Positions 1 through 8,550 of a stretch of 30,276 nucleotides of DNA are shown piece after piece. The notes beneath the pieces were generated by a model. That model ran no database searches and had not been told where the DNA came from. It saw nothing but the letters and a program-made list of their open reading frames with translations. A program made the position numbers and the translations under genes. Every line of letters begins with the position of its first letter. Position 1 is the stretch's first letter. This stretch comes from Anaerolineaceae bacterium (GTDB lineage: Bacteria; Chloroflexota; Anaerolineae; Anaerolineales; Anaerolineaceae), in assembly GCA_003446605.1 (NCBI GenBank), contig DMDF01000158.1, positions 488-30,763 on the forward strand, written 5' to 3'.

Positions 1-60
1 CCCCCCACCCCCCCCCTCCCCCCCCCCCCCCCCCTGTCCCCCCCCCCCCCCCCCCCCCCG
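1..60. repeat. Cytosine homopolymer-like low-complexity tract
   Basis: All but five of the first 60 bases are C (the exceptions are one A, two T and two G). The tract is in frame with the downstream gene and would encode an almost pure proline run. A real Pro/Thr-rich linker is plausible, because the next residues are also proline-rich. However, such a pure C run at the very edge of a sequence is more typical of a read or assembly artefact at a contig end. The base-level sequence here should not be trusted. Confidence 0.8.
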
Positions 61-848
61 CCACTGAGCTGCCCTCCCCCACGCCCGATACGCGCCCCCT
101 GCCTGAGAACTGGAAGGAGTGGTCGATCATCCCCGAATTTTCCAATCACGCCATGCAGATCTACCAGCAAGGGTTGTCTATGGGCAACAACCCGCACCAT
201 TTTTCGAAGGTGGGTGATTGCCAGAACACCACCGGTTTCTTCCTGGGCATCTTCGACAACCCGCGCGGGGCGAAGGAATACCGCCTGGGGGATGAGTACG
301 AATATCTGCAGGAAACCATCGATTATTTTGCAGGCAGCTTCAACCGCCAGAGCAAAGCCGTCAAAGGCGGTTCAAACGTCGCTTATGCCTTGAACTCGAT
401 GTATGCTGACCCCGAGGAATGCGAGAGCAACGAAACCCCCTTAGCGTGCGAGGTGCGCCTTTACAAACCCAGTTTCGCCATTGTACGCATGGAAAAATGG
501 GGCAAAAAACCGGTTGATCTGTATGAGAAATACATGCGCGAGATCATCGAATATCTCATTTCACAGGGTGTGGTTCCCATCCTGGTCACCAAGGCAGACA
601 ATTCCGAAGGGGACCATGGTGTTAATTTGACCATTGCCAAATTGGCGTACGAGTATGACATCCCCATGTGGAATTTCTGGGCGGCTGCTTGGCAGCTGCC
701 AGATCATGGATTGCGCCTGGATGGTTTCCATTTGAAAGTTGGCTATATCCAATTCGACAACCCGCAAGCGATGAAATTGGGCTGGCCGGTGTGCAACCTG
801 ACCGCATTGCAAACCCTGGATGCGGCACGAAAATTTGTTGAACAATGA
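3..848 (+). CDS. SGNH-hydrolase-like protein, 5' truncated
   Basis: The frame is open from the window edge, so the ATG at 153 is probably internal. Translation upstream of it gives a proline-rich linker and then conserved-looking sequence (ENWKEWSIIPEFSNHA). The globular part resembles the SGNH/GDSL fold. A VGDCQN motif sits where block I (GDSx) is expected, GGSNV follows about 50 residues later, and LDGFH near the C-terminus fits the block V DxxH dyad (Asp codon 720-722, His codon 729-731). The nucleophile position is Cys (codon 219-221) rather than Ser, and I see no clear GxND block. The protein may therefore be an atypical or non-catalytic member. The linker suggests a secreted or surface protein whose N-terminal part lies outside the window. 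The stop overlaps the next start (ATGA), so the two are probably co-transcribed. The family assignment is by motif only. Confidence 0.6.
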   Translation, partial: PHPPPPPPPPPVPPPPPPPATELPSPTPDTRPLPENWKEWSIIPEFSNHAMQIYQQGLSMGNNPHHFSKVGDCQNTTGFFLGIFDNPRGAKEYRLGDEYEYLQETIDYFAGSFNRQSKAVKGGSNVAYALNSMYADPEECESNETPLACEVRLYKPSFAIVRMEKWGKKPVDLYEKYMREIIEYLISQGVVPILVTKADNSEGDHGVNLTIAKLAYEYDIPMWNFWAAAWQLPDHGLRLDGFHLKVGYIQFDNPQAMKLGWPVCNLTALQTLDAARKFVEQ

Positions 849-1267
849 AAGAGAAAAACCGTATGAGCAACACAATCAAGAAATCAAGCTTATTCATGAT
901 CTTCACACTGGCTTTCACAGCGGCGCTGCTTTCTGCCTGCAGCTCCAGTCAGGTATCCCCCGAAAGCGTGGTCGCGGAATATCTGAGCGCCATGGCAGTG
1001 CAGGATTCAGACGCGATGGTAGCCCTCTCCACCGCCAATTGGGAAACGAGCGCCCTGATCGACGCGGACTCGCTCACCAATGTGAGCAGTACGATTAAAG
1101 ACCTGGACTGTACAACCATCCAAAGCGATGCTGAAACTGCCGATGTGGTTTGTAACGGTGAACTGGTGTTGACCTACAACGACGAGGATAGATCGATTGA
1201 TCTGAGCGCGTTCACCTATCACCTGCTCAAGGTCAATAACGCCTGGTTGATCGATGCACGGTCATAA
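845..1267 (+). CDS. Small lipoprotein, NTF2/DUF4878-like
   Basis: This is a 140-residue protein with a basic N-terminus, a hydrophobic segment (residues 16-29) and a lipobox LSAC ending at Cys32. It is therefore a probable lipid-anchored extracytoplasmic protein. The mature part begins SPESVVAEYLSAM, followed by a short alpha/beta domain ending HLLKVNNAWLIDAR. That pattern is typical of NTF2-like/DUF4878 lipoproteins, where a conserved Trp closes the last strand. Two Cys (in DLDC and VVC) could form a disulfide. ATG 845 overlaps the upstream stop. ATG 863, preceded by purine-rich sequence, gives a more compact signal peptide and is an alternative start. The molecular function is unknown. Confidence 0.75.
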   Translation: MKEKNRMSNTIKKSSLFMIFTLAFTAALLSACSSSQVSPESVVAEYLSAMAVQDSDAMVALSTANWETSALIDADSLTNVSSTIKDLDCTTIQSDAETADVVCNGELVLTYNDEDRSIDLSAFTYHLLKVNNAWLIDARS

Positions 1268-1331
1268 ATAGATCCCTGAAGCCTAATCACCACAGGAATA
1301 CCATCACACTATTCCATGGATGAATGGTAAA

Positions 1332-1376
1332 TAAAAAAAGAAGGGCAGGGATAGATATGCCTGCTCTCTCTTTTTA
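1332..1376. terminator. Bidirectional rho-independent terminator
   Basis: An 8-bp stem (AGGGCAGG at 1342-1349 with CCTGCTCT at 1360-1367, one G-T pair) encloses a 10-nt loop. It is followed by a T run at 1371-1375 on the + strand. An A run at 1333-1339 gives the matching T run on the - strand. It lies between two convergent gene ends (1267 and 1394) and can stop both transcripts. Confidence 0.75.
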
Positions 1377-1393
1377 CGTAGACTTCGTATTCA

Positions 1394-3646
1394 TTAACGA
1401 TAGAACTTCAAGTTAGTTTCTGGTAAGGGTATATCGCCATTCAACCCGAAGGATTGGTAGAACTGATCTTTGACCGCCCACAGAGCGCTGGAGGAGCGGA
1501 AAATAGCCAGATCGGTGCGCCCATCACCATTGTAATCAGCCGGCACAGGAGTATCCCCCGCCACACCGTAAATTTGATAGAACTGGTTGCGCACCGCCCA
1601 CAGACTGTTAGAAGGGCGGTAGATGGCAATATCATCATCACCATCGCCATCATAATCAGCCGGTACGGGTACATCTCCATTGACACCAAAACCTTGGTAG
1701 AACTGTTCCCTGACCGCCCATAAGCCGAGGGAAGGGCGATAGATGGCAATATCATCATCACCATCGCCATCATAGTCAGCCGGCACCGGGATATCTCCCG
1801 GTTTTCCGTATATCTTATAGAATTGGTTTCTGATAGCCCATAAACTATTAGAAGGGCGATAGATCGCCACATCCGCTTTGCCATCCCCGTTATAATCTGC
1901 CGGGACAGGAATATCCCCGGATTTACCATAATTGATGGTGAACTGACCATTCACAATCCATGTACCGGTGGCTGGTCTGAAAACAGCGATATCAGTGCGT
2001 CCATCACCATCATAGTCGGCGGGGACGGGAATATCGCTAGATGCTCCCAGCGTCTTATACAACTGGTTTTTAATTGCCCACAAATAGGAGGAAGGGCGAT
2101 AGATGGAAAGATCAGCCGTTCCGCTGCCATCAAAGTCAAATTGAGCTGGATCAGGAGATTCCAGGGATGGATGAACAATGCTGACACCGCGCATTTCCAT
2201 GCCGGCATAGCTGCCTCCCCAGGTCATGGTGTGATCAGAATAATCCCAGGTATCGTGCAGGATAACCGTGTTGGTAGCGCCATCATACCCCACCCCGACC
2301 ATGGTATGCCCCTGCACATGAATCATTACAGGATAACCAGCATCGATCTCTGCCATATAATCGGCAAAGGTAAAGCCGCTCGAGTAGATATTATCCGTGC
2401 GCTGACTGTAGCAGTCCGTCACGGTGTATCCGCGTGAGCGATAAAAATTGCGGATGCCCACCATACCGTCATTGATGATATACGGCTCCTGGTACCGATA
2501 GGCATCAATATCCGTGCAATACAAAGGAGAACCGGAGGAACTGAACCAGAAAGTGGTGGCGCCATCGGGATTTTCGTAGCCGTGCTCCCACTGGTTGGTC
2601 TTCATATAATCACCCACCGCATCCCCGTAGGTATGTTCACTCCAATTGCCATACCATGGGTCGTGCGAACCTTCCGTCCCATAGGAAACCCAGTAATCAT
2701 CCACATGCCCACGCGTAGTCCTGCCATCCAACCCGAGATGAGTAGCACTCAACGGACATTGATGGCGGGTGGCACCGCTGCTATCCGTCCAATCGGGCCA
2801 GACACTGTTATCTAGCGGCATCACTCCCCCATTGGTATGACCAGTATACATGTTGGGAAAACCATTACGATCAAAATAACCAGCGATCATGGCAGCAGAG
2901 GTAGCTGAACAACCAAATGACCAATTGAAAGCTGGTACGATCAAAGCTATGGAATTCTGGCTATTCTCTACCATGTCCGGAAGTTTTGTAACTGCACGCT
3001 GGATTCCAGTGGGTGCTTCAGCAGGACCGTGGATGATTTCTTTTTCCAGAACCGTTCCAGAGGATGTGGTAACTCGCTCCTGTTGGAAATATTGTGTCTG
3101 AGTGACAAGCTCTACCGAAGCAGTGCCAGGGACGGGTGTCGAAAGTATTCTTTCATCCAGAGTGACGTCGGTATCAGCGCCCTGATCTGCCTGTTGTTCC
3201 GTATTTTGCTGGATAATGACAGTGGGTTCCAGAAAGGTATAAAAGGGCTCATTCACTCCATCCGAAATTACCGCCCAGATATAATATGTCCCAGGCGCCA
3301 ATCCGGTTGTGTCCCAATAAACTTCATCCCCAAAACCATCGGCATCCTCAGCAATATCCACTGCAAACCAAACGAAACCTCCTTCAGCCTGTGGATCTTC
3401 ATTCACATAATATGCAAGGTCTATAAATGCGTTATCATCAGGATCATCATCCTGCCAGGCAATCTTTACAACCTCCCCCGATACGATCGTGAGATTCTGG
3501 TTGGGTTCGGTGAATTGAATTAGTGGAGAATTATTGACCTCACCTTGAGCGCTCACAGTACTGTGAGCGCTTACCACGCCCGTATTCACCAGAATAAGAA
3601 TGTAAACAGTAATAATAAAGATATAGGTTTTTATCCTGCCGTGCAT
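1394..3646 (-). CDS. Secreted C39-like peptidase-domain protein with FG-GAP-type repeats
   Basis: A 750-residue exported protein. Residues 1-27 form a signal peptide (basic start, hydrophobic core, cut near VVSA|HS). Residues 40-145 resemble an Ig-like surface domain. Residues 225-495 look like a C39-type papain-fold peptidase: the FGCSATSAAM motif supplies Cys246, VQGHTMVGVGYD supplies His447, and LHDTWD supplies Asp465. The C-terminus has six 40-residue repeats, each starting with a DxDGDG-like calcium-binding loop and containing IYRP and PVPAD. An upstream ATG at 3685 overlaps the previous stop (ATGA). I prefer 3646 because it starts directly at the signal peptide and has AAAAAGGG upstream. 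The gene ends the polysaccharide operon, so a role in processing or binding surface material is possible. Substrate unknown. Confidence 0.8.
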   Translation of the reverse strand: MHGRIKTYIFIITVYILILVNTGVVSAHSTVSAQGEVNNSPLIQFTEPNQNLTIVSGEVVKIAWQDDDPDDNAFIDLAYYVNEDPQAEGGFVWFAVDIAEDADGFGDEVYWDTTGLAPGTYYIWAVISDGVNEPFYTFLEPTVIIQQNTEQQADQGADTDVTLDERILSTPVPGTASVELVTQTQYFQQERVTTSSGTVLEKEIIHGPAEAPTGIQRAVTKLPDMVENSQNSIALIVPAFNWSFGCSATSAAMIAGYFDRNGFPNMYTGHTNGGVMPLDNSVWPDWTDSSGATRHQCPLSATHLGLDGRTTRGHVDDYWVSYGTEGSHDPWYGNWSEHTYGDAVGDYMKTNQWEHGYENPDGATTFWFSSSGSPLYCTDIDAYRYQEPYIINDGMVGIRNFYRSRGYTVTDCYSQRTDNIYSSGFTFADYMAEIDAGYPVMIHVQGHTMVGVGYDGATNTVILHDTWDYSDHTMTWGGSYAGMEMRGVSIVHPSLESPDPAQFDFDGSGTADLSIYRPSSYLWAIKNQLYKTLGASSDIPVPADYDGDGRTDIAVFRPATGTWIVNGQFTINYGKSGDIPVPADYNGDGKADVAIYRPSNSLWAIRNQFYKIYGKPGDIPVPADYDGDGDDDIAIYRPSLGLWAVREQFYQGFGVNGDVPVPADYDGDGDDDIAIYRPSNSLWAVRNQFYQIYGVAGDTPVPADYNGDGRTDLAIFRSSSALWAVKDQFYQSFGLNGDIPLPETNLKFYR
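1418..2137 (-). repeat. Six tandem 120-bp coding repeats
   Basis: Six consecutive units of exactly 120 bp encode 40-residue repeats of the form D-Y-D-G-D-G ... D-I-A-I-Y-R-P ... L-W-A-V-R-N-Q-F-Y ... G-D-I-P-V-P-A. Register is perfect with no indels. The inner copies (units 3-5 in protein order) are the most alike at DNA level, which suggests recent duplication or gene conversion. The DxDGDG loop is typical of calcium-binding FG-GAP/VCBS-like beta-propeller or beta-solenoid repeats. Confidence 0.9.
3548..3571. repeat. Perfect 24-bp palindrome inside the signal-peptide region
   Basis: The sequence AGCGCTCACAGT is followed immediately by its exact reverse complement, with no spacer and no mismatch. 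It lies within the C39-protein gene and encodes the SAHSTVSA segment around the predicted signal peptidase site. The base pairing is directly visible; any role is unknown. Confidence 0.9.
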
Positions 3647-3681
3647 AATGGATACCCTTTTTACATAACTATGTGCAAGGA

Positions 3682-6600
3682 TCATTCCAACCCAAAACCA
3701 GCACGGTCAAAACGATGTTCGAGATGGTTCTCATCAAGGAATTGGATATAATTGCGCGCCATCTCAGTATAGTGCTGACAGAAATCTGAATAATCACATA
3801 GATCTACCAGTTCCTGTACCGAATTTACTTTTTCAAAACGGGTATGATCAATATGCGGTAAATGCAGGGTGTTTACAAGCTCCGTTGTGCGACTATCATG
3901 CACAATCCACAACGCTGGAACACCATTACGAAGAGCACACATATTGCCATGGAAACGGCTACCAAAGGCAAAAGTAAATTCCTCTTCCTGAATATAATTA
4001 TTCCAATCATTAATGCGGAAGAAGATGGCAGCATTTTTCTTCATATATAACTGCAATTCACGATTGCTAATGGTAATACCCGGAAAACGCTTTTCGATCT
4101 CCGAATCACCTACAAGCTTATCTTCAAATGCCATTTCAGGGAGTTCACTCATCATCTGGATTATCCATTTAGCATTAACACTCATCCCTAATTTAAGGAT
4201 GTGAGTTTCCATCTTTGATCCGGTTGTGATGGACATGAGAACTTTATTTGAGTTGGGCTGCGGTAAATCAGGAAAACTCGCAATCAGAGACTTATAAACT
4301 GAAGGGCAGCCGATAATACGATAATTATGAATACCCATCTCTTCAAGACATTGCGCCGTGAATTCACCTCGGATCCCAAGGGTAACAGCTCTTTCCGCTG
4401 CCATCTTAAAGAATTGGATCTTTGCTGGGGATAAAGCCTTGACCAATTTCTTGGGTGTATCCAATTCCTTGGAGGCTTGCGCACCTAAACCAGCCATGGT
4501 GAACGGATGGGATGTTTGCTGCAGGAACTGGGTACAAACATTAATGAAACTATCACTACCATTGATAATGAAATTTGAGGATGGTAGTACTATAGAAAAA
4601 TCGCCTTCAAGATCTTCCAACAAGAATGCCCGCACCCATATCTCCTTGATGTAGTTTAGTTGTTCCTTCATACTTTCCACAAAGAGCATATTGCCCGTGT
4701 TGCTACCGGTGACGAGCACTCTATCAGCCAGAGGACTATCAAATTTCTTATCAGATGAGAAAATAGGGTTGACCAGAACGGTTCGAGAAGATTCATTATA
4801 GATGTGTACACTGGGATCATTCACAAATCCTATCTTTCTTTTTAAAGGAGTTTGAATTTTTTTGACAGCCAAGACCTTTTTCAGGTCATATAGTTCTTCA
4901 AAGACCAATTTCTTGTCTTTCACATTGTCTGTAAAGAATTTGCGAATATTCTCATAATTTTGGATGATAACTGCATCATCTACATCAAACAAGCCCTTGA
5001 CAGTACAGGCAACCATTTCATGTTCTTTATAATATGCAGCAGTAGCATAGGTCGCAACGGATGTATTGGAGGTATGAAACCGGAAATAGCTCTTTGTTTT
5101 TGTCGTGTAGGCAACCTTTCCACCTTGGGCTAGGTGCAAATAGAAGATCCAATCACCACATATATGCATCGAGAGCCAATTTTCATCTTCAAGCAAAGAA
5201 AGATCATCCGGTTTTTTGAAAACTGCGCCCGAAGCATTTGGAATGGTATTCTTTATGGCAAGTGCCTGGCTTACTTCCTTGTTCGCATCAATAATATATG
5301 AGGTGCGCCATTTTTGATCATTAATAGCACCCACATAATTAAAAAATGCATTCGAATTTTCAACACCATCCTCATTGACAAAACCATATTGGCAATAGGA
5401 TAAATGCACCTTCAGATCGCGGAAAGCGCGCATCACCTTCTCAAGGAAGTTAGGCTCACAATAATCATCTGATTCCGCAATCCAGCAGTAATCGCTGGAA
5501 GCATTGAGAATACCTTTCGCCCACTGGTAATACACTCCTCCGGAATTTTTTTCGTTGAAAAGCAAGCAAGTGTTTTCGCTGTAACGTTCGGCATACTCCT
5601 GCAAGATCAATCGGCTGTTATCACTGGAACAATCATCCAGTAGCAGCACCTCAAAATTACGATAAGTTTGATTGTAAATACTATCTAAACGCTGGCGCAA
5701 GTATTTGGCATGATTGTAGTTAGGCACGATGACAGACACTTTAATAGAATCTTGTGCTTTCACTGCATTATTTAGCATTTGATTGTCATCGTCAATGGTT
5801 TGAATAGCAATCATTTTGTCATAGGTCGTATTATCTATAAAACGCGTTTGATAAACCTGCAGATATTTTTTAGCAATATTGACGATGTCAAATTCCTGTG
5901 CTTTTTGTTTCACCAAAGCTACCTTCTTCTGATAGAGATCCGTATCGGTAGCATAATTTACAATCTTGTTTGCCAGTACATCAACCGGTACAGTCCAATT
6001 ATCCAATTTAAAAACATCGCCTGCTAGCTCACCATTAATGGTAAGCATTTTTACAACATCACCAATATCACTGGAGATGACTGGTTTATGACAGAGCAGT
6101 GATTCGATCAGTGATAAGGGTGCACTTTCAGAACGATAGAAGGAAGGAATCAAACAAACATCGGAAATAGCATAATAATCACAGGGATTATCTCGAAATC
6201 CTAGAAGGTGAATATACTCCGGTAAACTTTCCTTCAATAATTGCTGGTAAATCTCTCCATCACCAATCAGGAGCAGATGAATATCTTTCCCAGAAATCTG
6301 ACGGGCAAGCTTGATCGCTTGGATAGCTTGCAGCCAACCTTTTTCGGGGATGGCACGACTGGCAACACATCCCACAAATGATTCTGGGAAAATTCCCAAG
6401 CCGGTGATATCAATGGGTTGTATGCGAGGGATTTTCATTCCGTTGGGTATCTTGGTGAATTTTTCATCCCTATATAAACCGTGCTGTTTGAACGGAAGAG
6501 TATTCTTATCAGCTACATACGTCCAATGGTCCACACCATCCTTTATACGATCATAGATTATTCTTAGTGTATTTTCGGGGAAATTTTCGTACATTCCATG

Positions 6601-8550
6601 TGAAGTTCCCACGTGGAAAATTTTCTGATGAAGTTGCTTATCAGAATTGAGAACGCTCGCGATAAAGGATTGATTTGCCTGGTGATGGGTGTTGATCACA
6701 TTGATATCGAATTCCTTCAAGATCAACGCCATCTCCTTCACTTTATTCGTGGTAACCACGGGGATACTAGGATCGAGCATATCCCGCACCTTGGCAACAC
6801 GTTCACTCGACCGAAGACTGTGGATTATCACAGATTGGCCTATCTGTTTGAGCTGGTTAGCCAGACGGATGGGCATAATCTCACCACCTCCAAGCGAAAA
6901 GGCAACAACGGAGATCATGATGTTGAGATGCACATCCTCCCTGATGATCTTCTCAATATCATATTTTTCTATGAAATCTTCCATTTGGGATGGATCATGG
7001 ATCAGAACAATCCCACGGTCCTTCTCGTAGTTCTTTTCGATCTTCTGCAATGGAACCTGGTATTGTGTGCGGACGATCGATAGAAGTTCCTGCTCCCTCA
7101 TCCAAGATTCAACCATCAATGACTCGTCCGAGCGTGGTGATATTACCTGCTCTTTCATCCAATGCGTGGCCGAATCTGAAAAAGCAATGGCTCCTCCATT
7201 GATGATCTGGAGCAGAAAATTACGAAAGTTTTCATCCGTCTGTAAAGCGGGAATTTCCTTGGTGACGAGATCCGACATAAATATATTTCGGAAGATACAG
7301 GCTGCTCGATACAATTGCAGCTCATCATCGAAATATTTTCTCTGGTTGACCCATTGGGAAGCCGATTTGATCCATCTTTCCGCAGTCAATGGAGGTTTTT
7401 GAGAAGCTTTGGTCTGAGAAACGAGAATTTTAGTAGGGCTGTAAGCTGCCATCACGCTTTCATCAGCAAAATATACCAACAATTCATCGAGAAAATTGTC
7501 ATCACAGATATTCCCTTCAGGGACAATCCAAATGAATTCGGATGTTGCCTGCTGAAGCGCCTCCTTGAATAATGCACTATCTTTTTTACGCTGTTCAGAA
7601 GCAGTGAAGTAGTTGATCTTTTGCGGATGTGTCTTTACGTATTTCCCAATCAAATCAACAATCTTAGGATCCTCTTGCCAATCCACAATGAATAACTCGA
7701 CATGTTGATGAGTTTGGGATAATACATTTTCCAGCCGGTTATGCAAGTCCTTCCAATCTTCCCCAGCTTCTATGATAACAGTAACCTGTTTAGCTTGTAA
7801 CTGCTCAGAATATTCACGAATCAACCCAGAAGAGTACTGCAGTAGATCAGTGAGGACTTCCTGCTGCAAATTTGGATTGGTAAGGCAATTCTCGAATTGT
7901 CCAAAACGAATATAGTGTACAAATGGATTGAGATTTTTTACTTTTCGCAAATCAGGATACTGGTTGATGTAAAAACTCGTTGAAAAACAGGAATTGGGAT
8001 CTCTATTCTCGCAAGCACCATGAAATACGTAATGGATTACTGAGGATGTTTTAAACTTGCCAATCACACGTAGTAAGGGATTTTTGCCGTTGCGCCATTT
8101 CCAGTAAATACTTTTCGTGAAAGCTTTCTGCACATCAGGGTTTTGTCTAAAATAAAAGTCCTTATCAAATAATCCACTTTTATGAATGATGATAGCATTT
8201 TTGTACTGTTTGATTATGTTAAATAATCCCTTTTGATAACCATTCAACCGGCGCCAATAAAAATAAGCATCATAAGATGATTTAGCTTTTCTTCCTTCCA
8301 AAAAACCAAACAGAAGGAAGTGGTATAGCGGATTTATACCTGCTTTCTCAACATCCGGGTTATTTTCAAGGTAAAAACAAGTATCGAAGAATTCGGAAGG
8401 ATCTCGACCCTCCTTCCAACCAAATTGAATAAAATGTTTGAGTGGTTCAACATCTGCCAGGCGTACATCGCGGTTATGTTTAAGATAAAAGAAAGGATCG
8501 AACATATAGCTCTTTTTTATAACTCGCCACTCTTTTCTTTTATCGAACAT
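3682..8550 (-). CDS. Giant multidomain glycosyltransferase (GT2-like, GT4, GT2, pyruvyltransferase-like)
   Basis: A 1622-residue cytoplasmic protein. Residues 1-225 hold about four repeats of the type FYLxxNPDVxxxxxNPLxHFLxFGxxEGR, seen at the ends of large bacterial glycosyltransferases. Residues 255-470 are a degenerate GT2-like domain with PEGN (344-347) where a DxD is expected. Residues 540-905 are a GT-B (GT4) domain with SLGGGE (552-557), an EKGW loop (736-739) and an E-x7-E motif (E808/E816). Residues 935-1175 are a canonical GT2 with VSVIVPNYNH, DDCSSDNS and ESDD (1026-1029). Residues 1275-1590 match the polysaccharide pyruvyltransferase family, with FGSRFHGNMCALRNG at 1529-1543. The start has a strong TAGGAGGA Shine-Dalgarno at 8557-8564 and overlaps the upstream stop by 11 bp. 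It probably adds several sugars and may add a pyruvyl ketal. Sugar specificities are not readable. Confidence 0.88.
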   Translation of the reverse strand: MFDKRKEWRVIKKSYMFDPFFYLKHNRDVRLADVEPLKHFIQFGWKEGRDPSEFFDTCFYLENNPDVEKAGINPLYHFLLFGFLEGRKAKSSYDAYFYWRRLNGYQKGLFNIIKQYKNAIIIHKSGLFDKDFYFRQNPDVQKAFTKSIYWKWRNGKNPLLRVIGKFKTSSVIHYVFHGACENRDPNSCFSTSFYINQYPDLRKVKNLNPFVHYIRFGQFENCLTNPNLQQEVLTDLLQYSSGLIREYSEQLQAKQVTVIIEAGEDWKDLHNRLENVLSQTHQHVELFIVDWQEDPKIVDLIGKYVKTHPQKINYFTASEQRKKDSALFKEALQQATSEFIWIVPEGNICDDNFLDELLVYFADESVMAAYSPTKILVSQTKASQKPPLTAERWIKSASQWVNQRKYFDDELQLYRAACIFRNIFMSDLVTKEIPALQTDENFRNFLLQIINGGAIAFSDSATHWMKEQVISPRSDESLMVESWMREQELLSIVRTQYQVPLQKIEKNYEKDRGIVLIHDPSQMEDFIEKYDIEKIIREDVHLNIMISVVAFSLGGGEIMPIRLANQLKQIGQSVIIHSLRSSERVAKVRDMLDPSIPVVTTNKVKEMALILKEFDINVINTHHQANQSFIASVLNSDKQLHQKIFHVGTSHGMYENFPENTLRIIYDRIKDGVDHWTYVADKNTLPFKQHGLYRDEKFTKIPNGMKIPRIQPIDITGLGIFPESFVGCVASRAIPEKGWLQAIQAIKLARQISGKDIHLLLIGDGEIYQQLLKESLPEYIHLLGFRDNPCDYYAISDVCLIPSFYRSESAPLSLIESLLCHKPVISSDIGDVVKMLTINGELAGDVFKLDNWTVPVDVLANKIVNYATDTDLYQKKVALVKQKAQEFDIVNIAKKYLQVYQTRFIDNTTYDKMIAIQTIDDDNQMLNNAVKAQDSIKVSVIVPNYNHAKYLRQRLDSIYNQTYRNFEVLLLDDCSSDNSRLILQEYAERYSENTCLLFNEKNSGGVYYQWAKGILNASSDYCWIAESDDYCEPNFLEKVMRAFRDLKVHLSYCQYGFVNEDGVENSNAFFNYVGAINDQKWRTSYIIDANKEVSQALAIKNTIPNASGAVFKKPDDLSLLEDENWLSMHICGDWIFYLHLAQGGKVAYTTKTKSYFRFHTSNTSVATYATAAYYKEHEMVACTVKGLFDVDDAVIIQNYENIRKFFTDNVKDKKLVFEELYDLKKVLAVKKIQTPLKRKIGFVNDPSVHIYNESSRTVLVNPIFSSDKKFDSPLADRVLVTGSNTGNMLFVESMKEQLNYIKEIWVRAFLLEDLEGDFSIVLPSSNFIINGSDSFINVCTQFLQQTSHPFTMAGLGAQASKELDTPKKLVKALSPAKIQFFKMAAERAVTLGIRGEFTAQCLEEMGIHNYRIIGCPSVYKSLIASFPDLPQPNSNKVLMSITTGSKMETHILKLGMSVNAKWIIQMMSELPEMAFEDKLVGDSEIEKRFPGITISNRELQLYMKKNAAIFFRINDWNNYIQEEEFTFAFGSRFHGNMCALRNGVPALWIVHDSRTTELVNTLHLPHIDHTRFEKVNSVQELVDLCDYSDFCQHYTEMARNYIQFLDENHLEHRFDRAGFGLE

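Noticed and set aside
3029..3523. 164-codon open frame on the + strand
   Set aside because: It lies opposite the C39-like gene, has no ribosome binding site or family-like sequence, and is a shadow of the coding strand.
6613..7083. 156-codon open frame on the + strand
   Set aside because: Antisense to the giant glycosyltransferase; composition mirrors the real gene and no motif is visible.
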